Below, piece after piece: positions 1-5,325 of a stretch of 5,456 bases of DNA. Location: positions 1 to 5,456 of the forward strand of contig JBKHHW010000201.1 in NCBI GenBank assembly GCA_046538945.1, written 5' to 3'. Position numbers and translations under genes: made by a program. This DNA comes from JAEZKC01 sp046538945. Lineage in GTDB: Bacteria; Fibrobacterota; Chitinivibrionia; Chitinivibrionales; Chitinispirillaceae. The notes below the pieces were generated by a model. It had not been told where the DNA came from and searched no databases. It saw only the letters and a list, made by a program, of their open reading frames with translations. Numbering within the stretch: the stretch's first letter is position 1; every line of letters starts with the position of its first letter.

Positions 1-60
1 GCTTCTGCTTCTGCAGTTTCTGCTTCTGCAGCTTCTGTTTCTGCAGCTTCTGTTTCTGCA
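1..60. repeat. 15-bp tandem repeat, four copies, inside the lipoprotein gene
   Basis: Four head-to-tail 15-bp units occupy 1-15, 16-30, 31-45 and 46-60 (core GCTTCTGTTTCTGCA on the plus strand). They differ at a few positions, mostly C/T. On the minus strand they encode the in-frame pentapeptides AETEA, AETEA, AEAET and AEAEA. Because the unit is a multiple of three, copy-number change would lengthen or shorten the acidic tail without a frameshift. The array may continue beyond the window. Confidence 0.9.
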
Positions 61-707
61 GTCTCGGGAGTGTCAGCCCATTCGGTAGACTCTGTCTCAG
101 TTACTTCTGCTTCAGTTGAAGACCAGTCAGAGGTCTCTTCCTGCGGTTGGGAAGTGGTGGAATAATCGGTCTCTTGCTCTGAATAGGATGATTCTGATCC
201 GAAGCCACTTCCCTCAATACCCACATTGTCATTGGACTTGCTGTCTATCCAGTAGTCGTATCCGGCGGGTTTAAGGATGTTTTCCCCGAATGCCTTGGCC
301 TGCGAATACCAGTCGAAAGTACCTATACGGATTCTGTAATAGGTTCCCATGAGTTCGGGAGTGGGATTGTCGACTGCCGCGACGTATGCGGGATAGCCTT
401 TTCCGTTGAATTCGGAGGAGAGCTGGTCGGCAGTGCCCTGCGTTGCGTGGGTGGCGACCTGCACCGAGTAACGGCCGTTTTCACTAAACTGCGGGACATA
501 GGAACTGGCCTCAGACTCAGTGTCATCCTTCTTGTCCGTTTTGCCCTCATCGACATAGAACTCGTCAAAAACGTCTGATGAGTTGTCTTTGGCCTCCGGC
601 TTAGGGGTAGAGGAAAATTCCTTGTCCTCTGCTTTTTCCTTCTGTGCGCATCCAAAAAGTACTGCGGTGCAAACTGCAGCGGTAATCAGGAACTTGCCTA
701 ATGCCAT
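1..707 (-). CDS. SPOR-domain lipoprotein with acidic low-complexity tail (3' end beyond window)
   Basis: Open from ATG at 707 to the window edge (235 full codons), so the C-terminus is missing. A hydrophobic N-terminus ends in a lipobox, Leu-Phe-Gly-Cys, with Cys20 as the expected lipidated residue, which places the protein in a membrane facing the periplasm. Residues about 21-76 form a charged, Ser/Lys/Asp-rich linker. Residues about 77-155 look like a SPOR domain: it opens with GRYSVQVATHATQGTADQL, then has a GYPAYV strand, a YYRIRIGTF segment and a final GYDYWID strand. SPOR domains bind peptidoglycan glycan strands stripped of peptide stems, usually at division sites, so a septal or envelope role is inferred. 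From about residue 156 the protein becomes a Ser/Thr/Glu tail and ends in AETEA-like repeats. SPOR domains are normally C-terminal; here it is internal. The start is fixed by AGGAGG four bases upstream. It lies 220 bp after hisB and probably has its own promoter. Confidence 0.85.
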   Translation of the reverse strand, partial: MALGKFLITAAVCTAVLFGCAQKEKAEDKEFSSTPKPEAKDNSSDVFDEFYVDEGKTDKKDDTESEASSYVPQFSENGRYSVQVATHATQGTADQLSSEFNGKGYPAYVAAVDNPTPELMGTYYRIRIGTFDWYSQAKAFGENILKPAGYDYWIDSKSNDNVGIEGSGFGSESSYSEQETDYSTTSQPQEETSDWSSTEAEVTETESTEWADTPETAETEAAETEAAEAETAEAE

Positions 708-711
708 AGTT

Positions 712-717
712 CCTCCT
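712..717 (-). promoter_or_regulatory. Strong Shine-Dalgarno site of the SPOR lipoprotein gene
   Basis: AGGAGG, within AAGAGGAGGAACT, sits four bases before the ATG at 707. The match is full but the spacing is short. It fixes the start of the lipoprotein, which also gives a proper signal peptide and lipobox. Confidence 0.8.
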
Positions 718-741
718 CTTCCTGGCTATGTATTGAATAAA

Positions 742-768
742 AATTTATTATTGCTTGTGAAATGCCAA
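742..768 (-). promoter_or_regulatory. Possible sigma-70-type promoter for the SPOR lipoprotein gene
   Basis: A TTGGCA box (763-768, minus strand) is followed after 15 bp by TAAATT (742-747). Transcription would start near 735 and give a leader of roughly 28 nt, which fits the ribosome binding site at 712-717. The spacer is shorter than the usual 16-18 bp and the region is AT-rich, so chance matches are likely. Confidence 0.3.
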
Positions 769-927
769 CTATTAAAACTACTATAGTACACAAAGGAAAA
801 CCAACTGTTTATGGAAATTTGGCTTTCGGCTTATATTAATGGGGCCTCCTCTGGTGTGTACTCCATTACGCAGTTGTCATTTTCATTATTGTACAATTGT
901 TGTTCTTTTAATCACAACAGTCCCCTG

Positions 928-1518
928 TTAAAGGACCCCTTTTGTGGTCGGCAGAGAGTCGCTTGCCTTCGCGTCTATGGAGCAGGCTTGTGACAGCGCC
1001 TTTGCGAACGCTTTGAAAACAGCTTCCAGCGAGTGGTGGCTGTTGCGGCCTCTGATGAGATCCACATGCAGCGTGACACGGGAATGGTCCGTGAATGCCT
1101 TGAAAAAATCCTCGACCAGATCACATTCAAAAGTGTTTATTTTTCTGTCTACCAGCGAAACTTCGTACACCAGATTCTGTCTTCCTGCGATATCCAGACA
1201 CACTCTCGCCAGCGATTCATCCATGGGAACATAACTTGTCCCGTAGCGGACAATACCCCTGCAGTCACCCAGTGCTTCGGCTAACGCCATTCCCAGACAG
1301 ATTCCGATGTCCTCTGCGCTGTGATGAAAGTCAACGTGGGTGTCACCTTTGCAGGTCAGATTCAGATCGAACAGACCGTGCTTTGCAAAGAGAGTCAGCA
1401 TATGATCCATGAATCCGTTACCGCTCTGGATCTGTGATTCGCCCCGGCCGTCAATTTCCAGTTCAAGACTGATGTCCGTTTCGTTCGTTTTGCGGGTTAT
1501 GGTAGCTTTACGGCTCAT
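928..1518 (-). CDS. hisB: Imidazoleglycerol-phosphate dehydratase (monofunctional)
   Basis: A 196-residue cytoplasmic enzyme that dehydrates imidazole glycerol phosphate to imidazole acetol phosphate in histidine biosynthesis. The family signature is complete: FMDHML at 36-41, GDTHVDFHHSAEDIGI at 58-73, TLH at 149-151, NSHHSLEAVFKAFA at 159-172, and the conserved C-terminal end LPTTKGVL. The expected manganese ligands are visible as His39, His61, His65, His66, Glu69, His151, His161, His162 and Glu165. Length matches the stand-alone dehydratase; the phosphatase domain fused to it in Escherichia coli HisB is absent, so histidinol-phosphate phosphatase must be encoded elsewhere. The ATG at 1518 is preceded by AAGGGG five bases upstream. 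It follows hisC after 21 bp, so the two are probably cotranscribed. Confidence 0.97.
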   Translation of the reverse strand: MSRKATITRKTNETDISLELEIDGRGESQIQSGNGFMDHMLTLFAKHGLFDLNLTCKGDTHVDFHHSAEDIGICLGMALAEALGDCRGIVRYGTSYVPMDESLARVCLDIAGRQNLVYEVSLVDRKINTFECDLVEDFFKAFTDHSRVTLHVDLIRGRNSHHSLEAVFKAFAKALSQACSIDAKASDSLPTTKGVL

Positions 1519-1539
1519 GAGTGCCCCTTCTGTAGTCGG

Positions 1540-2610
1540 TTATCCGAAAAAACTTTTCAGGCAGTTAAGAAGTCTTCTGTTCTCTTCACTTTTCCCCACG
1601 CTGATACGCAGACAATTTTCCAGAAGCGGGTAGGAGGAAACATCCCTGACCAGAATACCCTCCTTTTTAAGAAAATCAAACAGCTTCTGTTTTTCGCTGT
1701 ACCGGACAAGAATGAAATTCGCCTTGCTGTCGTAGACATTATCAAAGGGAAAAGATTTGAAACCGGAGTACAGTTTGTCTCTTTCCTTGATCATGGCGGC
1801 AACCGAGGAGGAGAGATGGGTTCTGTTCTTCAGAAGAAGCGATGCGGTATATTCGGTGAAGAAATTTATGTTGTAGGGGAGTTTTATCTTGTTGATTTCA
1901 GAAATCATCTCCTCTGCGCCGATCATGTACCCTATTCTCAGCCCCGCTGCGCCCATTGCCTTGGAAAAAGTTCTGGTCACAATGAGATTGGGGTACTCCG
2001 AAATGAGTTTGATTCCGTTGAATCCACCGAATTCCACATATGCCTGGTCAAGAATGCAGATTCCGCTGTGCTGATCAAGAATACTCCTGAGCTGCTCCTC
2101 TGATATATCGTTTCCCACTGGATTGTTGGGAGAACAGATGATAAGAAGTGAACCGGGGTTCTCCCGCACCGCCTTTTGAATGGCTTCGGTATCGTACTGC
2201 AGATCATCGGTAAGGCTGATATTCACATTCCGTGATCCCATTCCCTCCGAGAGCAGCTTGTAGACGGTGAACGTGGGTGAACAGATGATCGCCGCGGATG
2301 CCTTGGACAGAAACGAAAGAAGAAGAACCAGAAGCACTTCGTTGGACCCGTTGCCAACGATCACATTGGACGGCTTTACTCCCGTATAGCGAGCCAGATC
2401 CGCCTTGAGATCTTCGGGAATGAAGTTGGGATACCGGTTCCAGGGGCGTTCGATGCAGAATTGAGCGGCTTGTTTTTTGATTTCAAGCGGCCAGTCCTGC
2501 GGATTCTCGTTCTGGTTGAGCTTGATTTCGGTTTCCTCGGGCGTGAGGTGATAGCCTTTGAGAGCCCGGATATTGTCACTTATAAATGAAAGCGCACCTT
2601 CAATTTTCAT
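1540..2610 (-). CDS. hisC: Histidinol-phosphate aminotransferase
   Basis: A 356-residue PLP-dependent fold-type I aminotransferase that makes histidinol phosphate from imidazole acetol phosphate and glutamate. Visible family motifs are NENP (34-37), NRYP (58-61), GNGSNEVL (86-93), the SPNNPVGN cofactor loop (160-167), LDQAYVEF (187-194) with Asp188 and Tyr191, TRTFSKAMGAAGLRIGY (213-229 or so) with the Schiff-base lysine Lys217 and Arg225, and CLRISVG near the end with the substrate-carboxylate arginine Arg335. The reading frame also has an ATG at 2640, but that has no ribosome binding site and would add ten residues upstream of the family's normal N-terminus. The ATG at 2610 has a weak AGAAG (2615-2619) and overlaps the end of the preceding small gene by 11 nt, which suggests coupled translation. 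hisB follows 21 bp later. Confidence 0.95.
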   Translation of the reverse strand: MKIEGALSFISDNIRALKGYHLTPEETEIKLNQNENPQDWPLEIKKQAAQFCIERPWNRYPNFIPEDLKADLARYTGVKPSNVIVGNGSNEVLLVLLLSFLSKASAAIICSPTFTVYKLLSEGMGSRNVNISLTDDLQYDTEAIQKAVRENPGSLLIICSPNNPVGNDISEEQLRSILDQHSGICILDQAYVEFGGFNGIKLISEYPNLIVTRTFSKAMGAAGLRIGYMIGAEEMISEINKIKLPYNINFFTEYTASLLLKNRTHLSSSVAAMIKERDKLYSGFKSFPFDNVYDSKANFILVRYSEKQKLFDFLKKEGILVRDVSSYPLLENCLRISVGKSEENRRLLNCLKSFFG

Positions 2611-2743
2611 AATGCTTCTGTACTTCCTCTGAGAGGTCATTTACGGTTTTGTCCAGATCATTCAGTTCCACTACAAGGTAGAACATAAGCGCGACAGCTC
2701 CCAGTAGCGCGATTGTGAACAGTGTGATCCAGACGATAACCAT
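2600..2743 (-). CDS. Small single-pass membrane protein with coiled-coil tail (47 aa), unknown function
   Basis: A 47-codon ORF I do not recognise as a named family. It starts MVIVWITLFTIALLGAVALM, a long hydrophobic run to about residue 25 with no charges, consistent with one transmembrane helix. Residues 26-47 are polar and mostly acidic. Leu27, Leu30, Val34, Leu37 and Val41 follow a perfect 3-4 heptad spacing, suggesting a short coiled coil. No lipobox or signal-peptidase site is seen. AGGA at 2752-2755 lies eight bases before the ATG, and the TGA stop lies inside the first codons of hisC (11-nt overlap, ATGAAAATTGA). The layout supports real translation and coupling to hisC. Function is not inferable: it could be a subunit-like membrane anchor, or simply a short ORF that delivers ribosomes to hisC. 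No histidine-rich stretch is present, so it is not a classical his leader peptide. Confidence 0.7.
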   Translation of the reverse strand: MVIVWITLFTIALLGAVALMFYLVVELNDLDKTVNDLSEEVQKHYEN

Positions 2744-2751
2744 TTGCTTTT

Positions 2752-2755
2752 TCCT
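2752..2755 (-). promoter_or_regulatory. Ribosome binding site of the 47-aa membrane ORF
   Basis: AGGA eight bases before the ATG at 2743, in an otherwise A-rich leader (TAGGAAAAAGCAA). It is one of the main reasons to accept this short ORF as a gene. Confidence 0.55.
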
Positions 2756-2770
2756 AGATTGAATAGTTAC

Positions 2771-2798
2771 AAAATAAAACCGGCAGGTTTAATGTTAA
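2771..2798 (-). promoter_or_regulatory. Putative promoter of the small membrane ORF-hisC-hisB unit
   Basis: TTAACA (2793-2798, five of six matches to the sigma-70 -35 consensus) is separated by 16 bp from TATTTT (2771-2776, four of six matches to the -10). A start near 2764 would give a leader of about 20 nt that contains the AGGA site. The 72-bp gap after the tatD stop is much wider than any other gap in the gene run to its right, which fits a new transcription unit. Two TGTTAA direct repeats on the plus strand overlap the -35 side and could be a regulator site or chance. Confidence 0.45.
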
Positions 2799-2815
2799 AG
2801 TGTTAATTGCAGCCG

Positions 2816-3574
2816 TCAGGGTCTGAAAAGACGCCGGAAATTGTCCTCGATGCGTTTCTGAAGTGTGCCGCTGTCAATGGAAAGCAGTTTTGCCGCCTCC
2901 CGGGCGGTGTGGATCACATAACCCGGTCTGTTTTGCTTGCCCCTTTTAGGGACCGGCGCCAGATACGGAGTGTCCGTTTCCACAAAGAGTCTGTCCGGAG
3001 GTATGCGGGGGAGAAGTGAGCGTATCCCCGCATTCTTGTAGGTGATGATTCCGGAAACAGACACATAGAAACCGCAGTCAAGTATGTAGTCCAGCGCTTG
3101 TGAGTCACCGGTGAAGCAGTGGAATACCACCTTCCGTGCCCCGCTCTCATGGCACAGCTGAGCCACTCTCTTTTCCATGCCCCGCGAATGGACCAGAACC
3201 GGCAGATCCCTTGTTTTTGCAATCTCCAGCTGTCGCTTAAAGAAAGGCATCTGCTGTTCAAGGGAAGGATAGCGGGGATTTGAGCTGTCCAGACCGATTT
3301 CACCTACCGCGATCACAGATGGGTCGTCAAGCAGCTTCTCCAGTTCACCGGCCCAGTTTTCATCCTGGTCTGTCACATCGAAAGGGGATATTCCCAGCGC
3401 CGCTCTGAGCTGCTCCGGAAATCTGCGGCACTGTTCCAGAACGGTGAAGGCTGTCTGAAGGCTTACTGAATTGTTGACTACAAAAGAAACGCCGCCGGAT
3501 TCTGATTCTCTTACCAGTTCGGCGAGCGTTTCCTGATCGAAATCGAACAGATGAGCATGGATATCGATCCACAT
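2816..3574 (-). CDS. tatD: TatD-family metal-dependent hydrolase (DNase-type)
   Basis: A 252-residue amidohydrolase-fold protein of the TatD family; characterised members are metal-dependent 3'-5' nucleases acting on DNA, but the natural substrate of this copy is not shown by sequence. All metal and catalytic positions are present: the HAH pair His6/His8 near the N-terminus, GEIGLD with Glu92, LVHSR with His129, FHCFTGD with His152, and VETDTPYLAP with Asp201. The tail carries the usual PKRGKQNRPGYV substrate-side segment and ends at FRRLFRP. The open frame extends upstream to 3667 inside rodZ, but homologous proteins begin directly at the IDIHAHLFD segment, so ATG 3574 is chosen. It lies only 7 nt after the rodZ stop and has no clear ribosome binding site, which suggests translation by reinitiation from rodZ. 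Confidence 0.93.
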   Translation of the reverse strand: MWIDIHAHLFDFDQETLAELVRESESGGVSFVVNNSVSLQTAFTVLEQCRRFPEQLRAALGISPFDVTDQDENWAGELEKLLDDPSVIAVGEIGLDSSNPRYPSLEQQMPFFKRQLEIAKTRDLPVLVHSRGMEKRVAQLCHESGARKVVFHCFTGDSQALDYILDCGFYVSVSGIITYKNAGIRSLLPRIPPDRLFVETDTPYLAPVPKRGKQNRPGYVIHTAREAAKLLSIDSGTLQKRIEDNFRRLFRP

Positions 3575-3581
3575 GGTCTGT

Positions 3582-4487
3582 TTACTGGCGGTCCCTGAAT
3601 GTTCTGTTCCACTTGGTCTGGTTCCAGACATCCGCACCTGAACGGTCAAGCTTGAACACCACCACACCCCGGCCTCTCACATTGATCGGCTCGCCGTCCA
3701 GTTTTATTTTGGTGGCCTGGTTGCTGCCCAGCTTGATATTGAAACTGTCCTTTGCGCTGAAGTTGCGGACCTGCCCCTCGCGCAGGATATTCTTCCACGA
3801 TTCACCGTCACTGAACACCTGTATCCATGCCGAGTCCTTCACTATCTGCAACTGAAGATTCATCGGTGTAGTTCTCTCTGAATCTTCGGTTTTTTCTACC
3901 TCCTTCGCTACTGCAGCTTCGGAAGTGTCGGATTCGGTAAGCGAATCGGAAACCGGAGTTGCAAGGGTGGTGAGGAGGCTGTCTTCGTCAACCAGCGTAT
4001 CCTTCGCAGTTACCGGCTCGGCAGGTATTTCTGTCTGTACCTGGTCCTTTTTGGGAATCCAGCCGTTCTGATTCGCCACATAGGCCAGAACGCCGATAAG
4101 CAGTACCAGTACGGAAGTGATCAGGAAAGTGGAACTCTTCCTGGGCTCAGCCTTCTGCATGCTGATTTCAAGCTTGTTGGAGGTGTCTTTCTGATAATGC
4201 TCCTGTTCCAGACCCCGTTCCTTGTAGAACTCGCTGAGAATCTGATCGGAGTCAAGCGAAAGATATTTGGCGAGTGATCGGAGATAGACCCGCACATAAG
4301 GATCTGCCGGAAGCGAGCTGTAGTCGCTGTCTTCCAACGCCTTTATATAGTTTACGTTAAGCTTGAGATCTTTGGCTATGGTTTCCACCGTTATCCTGCG
4401 GGTAATACGCTCCTTTCTGAGGATATCACCGACACGATCCCTGGAGTCGCCGGATGCGGGAGTATCTTTTTCAACTTTGTCGGACAT
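3582..4487 (-). CDS. rodZ: RodZ-like cell-shape protein: cytoplasmic HTH, one membrane helix, periplasmic C-terminal domain
   Basis: 301 residues with RodZ architecture. Residues about 20-88 form a Cro/C1-type helix-turn-helix of the HTH_25 kind (GDILRKERITRR..., YIKALEDSDYSSLPADPYVR, YLRSLAKYLSLD). A basic stretch then precedes one transmembrane helix at about 120-138 (TFLITSVLVLLIGVLAYVA). Residues about 150-208 are a Ser/Thr/Glu/Asp-rich linker. Residues about 209-283 resemble the DUF4115 beta-domain of RodZ (SAWIQVFSDGESWKNILREG, then IKLGSNQATKIKLDGEPI). RodZ links cytoplasmic MreB filaments to the elongation machinery in the envelope; that role is assigned by family. The start at 4487 is supported by AAGGA (4496-4500) eight bases upstream. 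It overlaps the end of maf by 17 nt and precedes tatD by 7 nt. No mreB is in the window. Confidence 0.88.
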   Translation of the reverse strand: MSDKVEKDTPASGDSRDRVGDILRKERITRRITVETIAKDLKLNVNYIKALEDSDYSSLPADPYVRVYLRSLAKYLSLDSDQILSEFYKERGLEQEHYQKDTSNKLEISMQKAEPRKSSTFLITSVLVLLIGVLAYVANQNGWIPKKDQVQTEIPAEPVTAKDTLVDEDSLLTTLATPVSDSLTESDTSEAAVAKEVEKTEDSERTTPMNLQLQIVKDSAWIQVFSDGESWKNILREGQVRNFSAKDSFNIKLGSNQATKIKLDGEPINVRGRGVVVFKLDRSGADVWNQTKWNRTFRDRQ

Positions 4488-5091
4488 CGATAGATTCCTT
4501 TCGCACAAACTGTTTTATCAGATTGAGTGTGGCTGTTACGGGAAGTCCCACCACGTTATAGTAACAGCCTTCAATTTTATCCACAAATATCATCGCTCTG
4601 CCCTGAATCGCGTAAGCACCGGCCTTGTCCCGGTATTCATCCATGGCAAGATAGCTCTGAATTTCCTTCTGGCTCAGGTCCCTGAAAAAAACCGAAGTCT
4701 TCACTGCCACCGACCGGGAAAACTCCTTTTCGGTGCAGAGAAGCGCGACTGCGGTGATCACCGTATGGCTTGTGCCGGAAAGCATCGAGAGCATCCGCGC
4801 GGCCTCCTCTTTATCTGCAGCCTTGCCCAGGATGTTCTTGCCTTTCACCACCACCGTGTCGGCGCCCAGAACCAGCGCCCCGGGCCGTCTGCGCGCGATC
4901 GATTCCGCTTTGGCCGTGGCCAGAAAGCGCAGCGAGTTCTCCAGGTCATCCGCATTGATATAAGACTCTTCATCCGCCACTCCCGGGTCTTCGATATCGA
5001 ATGTTAGCCCCATTTGGGAGAGGATCTGCCGCCTTCGCGGTGATCTGGATGCAAGAATGAACGGTCTTTTCAGGTTTTCCAGTTCTGTCAT
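4471..5091 (-). CDS. maf: Maf/YhdE-type nucleoside triphosphate pyrophosphatase
   Basis: 206 residues, typical of the Maf family, which hydrolyses dTTP, UTP or modified nucleotides to the monophosphate and pyrophosphate and has been tied to septum control in Bacillus. Seen motifs: ILASRSPRRRQIL at 12-24 (the SxSPRR nucleotide loop), GADTVV at 76-81 with the conserved Asp78, MLSMLSGTSHTVITAVAL at about 100-117, and AYAIQGRA...FVDKIEGCYYNVVGLPV at about 159-185. These favour the dTTPase/UTPase subgroup, though the exact substrate is inferred. The open frame continues to 5208, but residues before 5091 do not resemble the family, so ATG 5091 is chosen. No Shine-Dalgarno site precedes it; a small hairpin lies 12-29 bases upstream. 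It overlaps rodZ by 17 nt and is the first gene of the maf-rodZ-tatD run. Confidence 0.93.
   Translation of the reverse strand: MTELENLKRPFILASRSPRRRQILSQMGLTFDIEDPGVADEESYINADDLENSLRFLATAKAESIARRRPGALVLGADTVVVKGKNILGKAADKEEAARMLSMLSGTSHTVITAVALLCTEKEFSRSVAVKTSVFFRDLSQKEIQSYLAMDEYRDKAGAYAIQGRAMIFVDKIEGCYYNVVGLPVTATLNLIKQFVRKESIDVRQS
4496..4500 (-). promoter_or_regulatory. Ribosome binding site of rodZ, inside the 3' end of maf
   Basis: AAGGA eight bases before ATG 4487, embedded in the last codons of maf. It decides in favour of the start at 4487 rather than the in-frame ATG seven codons upstream at 4508. Confidence 0.65.
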
Positions 5092-5102
5092 AAATATAGT
5101 AA

Positions 5103-5120
5103 GGTGGAATCTATCTCCAC
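5103..5120 (-). promoter_or_regulatory. Small inverted repeat just upstream of maf
   Basis: GTGGA and TCCAC arms (5 bp) are separated by 8 nt (5108-5115) and end 12 nt before the maf ATG. In RNA this could form a weak hairpin next to a start codon that lacks a Shine-Dalgarno site. Alternatively it is a short operator or a chance match. Confidence 0.3.
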
Positions 5121-5161
5121 AAAAATCAGTGACTTGGTTTTTAGCTGATCTGCCCGGTTCG

Positions 5162-5210
5162 AGGTGATGATTCGCTCTGATCCCGCTGCTTTGATTAAAA
5201 TACATCACCT
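5162..5210. repeat. 8-bp inverted repeat with 33-bp spacer upstream of maf
   Basis: AGGTGATG at 5162-5169 and its exact reverse complement CATCACCT at 5203-5210. The arm centres are 41 bp apart, close to four helical turns, and flank the proposed maf transcription start. It could be a pair of operator half-sites or a leader RNA stem. Confidence 0.4.
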
Positions 5211-5225
5211 TGATTGCCTGTGCAA
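5197..5225 (-). promoter_or_regulatory. Possible promoter for the maf-rodZ-tatD cluster
   Basis: TTGCAC (5220-5225) is spaced 17 bp from TATTTT (5197-5202). A start near 5190 would give an untranslated leader of about 100 nt. Only three of six -35 bases match the sigma-70 consensus, so this is a weak candidate chosen mainly for spacing and position. The spacer contains one arm of the long inverted repeat at 5162-5210. Confidence 0.3.
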
Positions 5226-5269
5226 AGTGCTGAAATCAGGATTCAGCTTTGGATTTGGTAATTCGTTTC

Positions 5270-5296
5270 GGGGAGGGGGGATATTTTGGGGAGGGG
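5270..5296 (+). other. Putative four-tetrad G-quadruplex motif
   Basis: Four G-runs of four or more: 5270-5273, 5275-5280, 5288-5291 and 5293-5296, with loops of A, ATATTTT and A. The nine-base block GGGGAGGGG occurs twice, 18 bp apart. The motif fits the standard intramolecular G-quadruplex pattern with up to four tetrads. It is on the strand opposite to maf transcription and ends 30 bp before the tandem array. Confidence 0.65.
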
Positions 5297-5325
5297 AGGA
5301 AGGAAATGTTATTGATGGATTTCAG

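Larger units (their letters stand above)
708..927. other. 220-bp AT-rich intergenic region between hisB and the SPOR lipoprotein gene
   Basis: No credible gene is seen. Downstream of hisB there is a 6-bp inverted repeat (898-903 with 914-919, 10-nt loop), but it lacks a following T-run on the minus strand, so it is not a convincing intrinsic terminator. Overlapping short palindromes TTGTACAA and ACAATTGT lie at 889-900. A Shine-Dalgarno-like AGAGGAGG at 845-852 (minus) has no ATG, GTG or TTG at a usable distance. The lipoprotein promoter candidate lies in the left part. Confidence 0.7.
5092..5325. other. Intergenic region between maf and the 42-bp array
   Basis: No gene is recognised. From left to right on the plus strand it holds the GTGGA/TCCAC inverted repeat (5103-5120), the AGGTGATG/CATCACCT inverted repeat (5162-5210), the weak maf promoter candidate (5197-5225), a 6-bp stem with 7-nt loop GCTGAA/TTCAGC at 5229-5247 that lacks a T-run on either side, and the G-rich tract from 5270 onward. 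A plus-strand frame stays open from ATG 5167 through the window end but has no good ribosome binding site. Confidence 0.7.

Noticed and set aside
898..919. Intrinsic terminator after hisB
   Set aside because: The stem is only 6 bp, AT-rich, and not followed by a T-run in the direction of transcription.
811..993. A 60-codon plus-strand ORF in the hisB-lipoprotein gap
   Set aside because: It runs into the 3' end of hisB in antisense, is cysteine- and serine-rich without a known pattern, and has no Shine-Dalgarno site.
944..1284. Two plus-strand ORFs opposite hisB
   Set aside because: Entirely inside hisB, which has every catalytic residue; low-complexity translation and no ribosome binding site.
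2611..2640. hisC starting at ATG 2640
   Set aside because: No ribosome binding site there, the ten extra residues do not fit the family N-terminus, and this stretch is better explained as coding for the end of the 47-aa membrane peptide.
3575..3667. N-terminal extension of TatD from ATG 3667
   Set aside because: It overlaps the conserved C-terminal part of rodZ in another frame and lies before the canonical IDIHAH beginning of TatD proteins.
4363..5007. A 214-codon plus-strand ORF antisense to maf and the start of rodZ
   Set aside because: It mirrors two genes with clear family motifs on the minus strand, and its own translation has no recognisable domain; a shadow frame.
5229..5247. Terminator hairpin GCTGAA/TTCAGC
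   Set aside because: No T-run on either strand after the stem; a 6-bp stem with a 7-nt loop may be chance.
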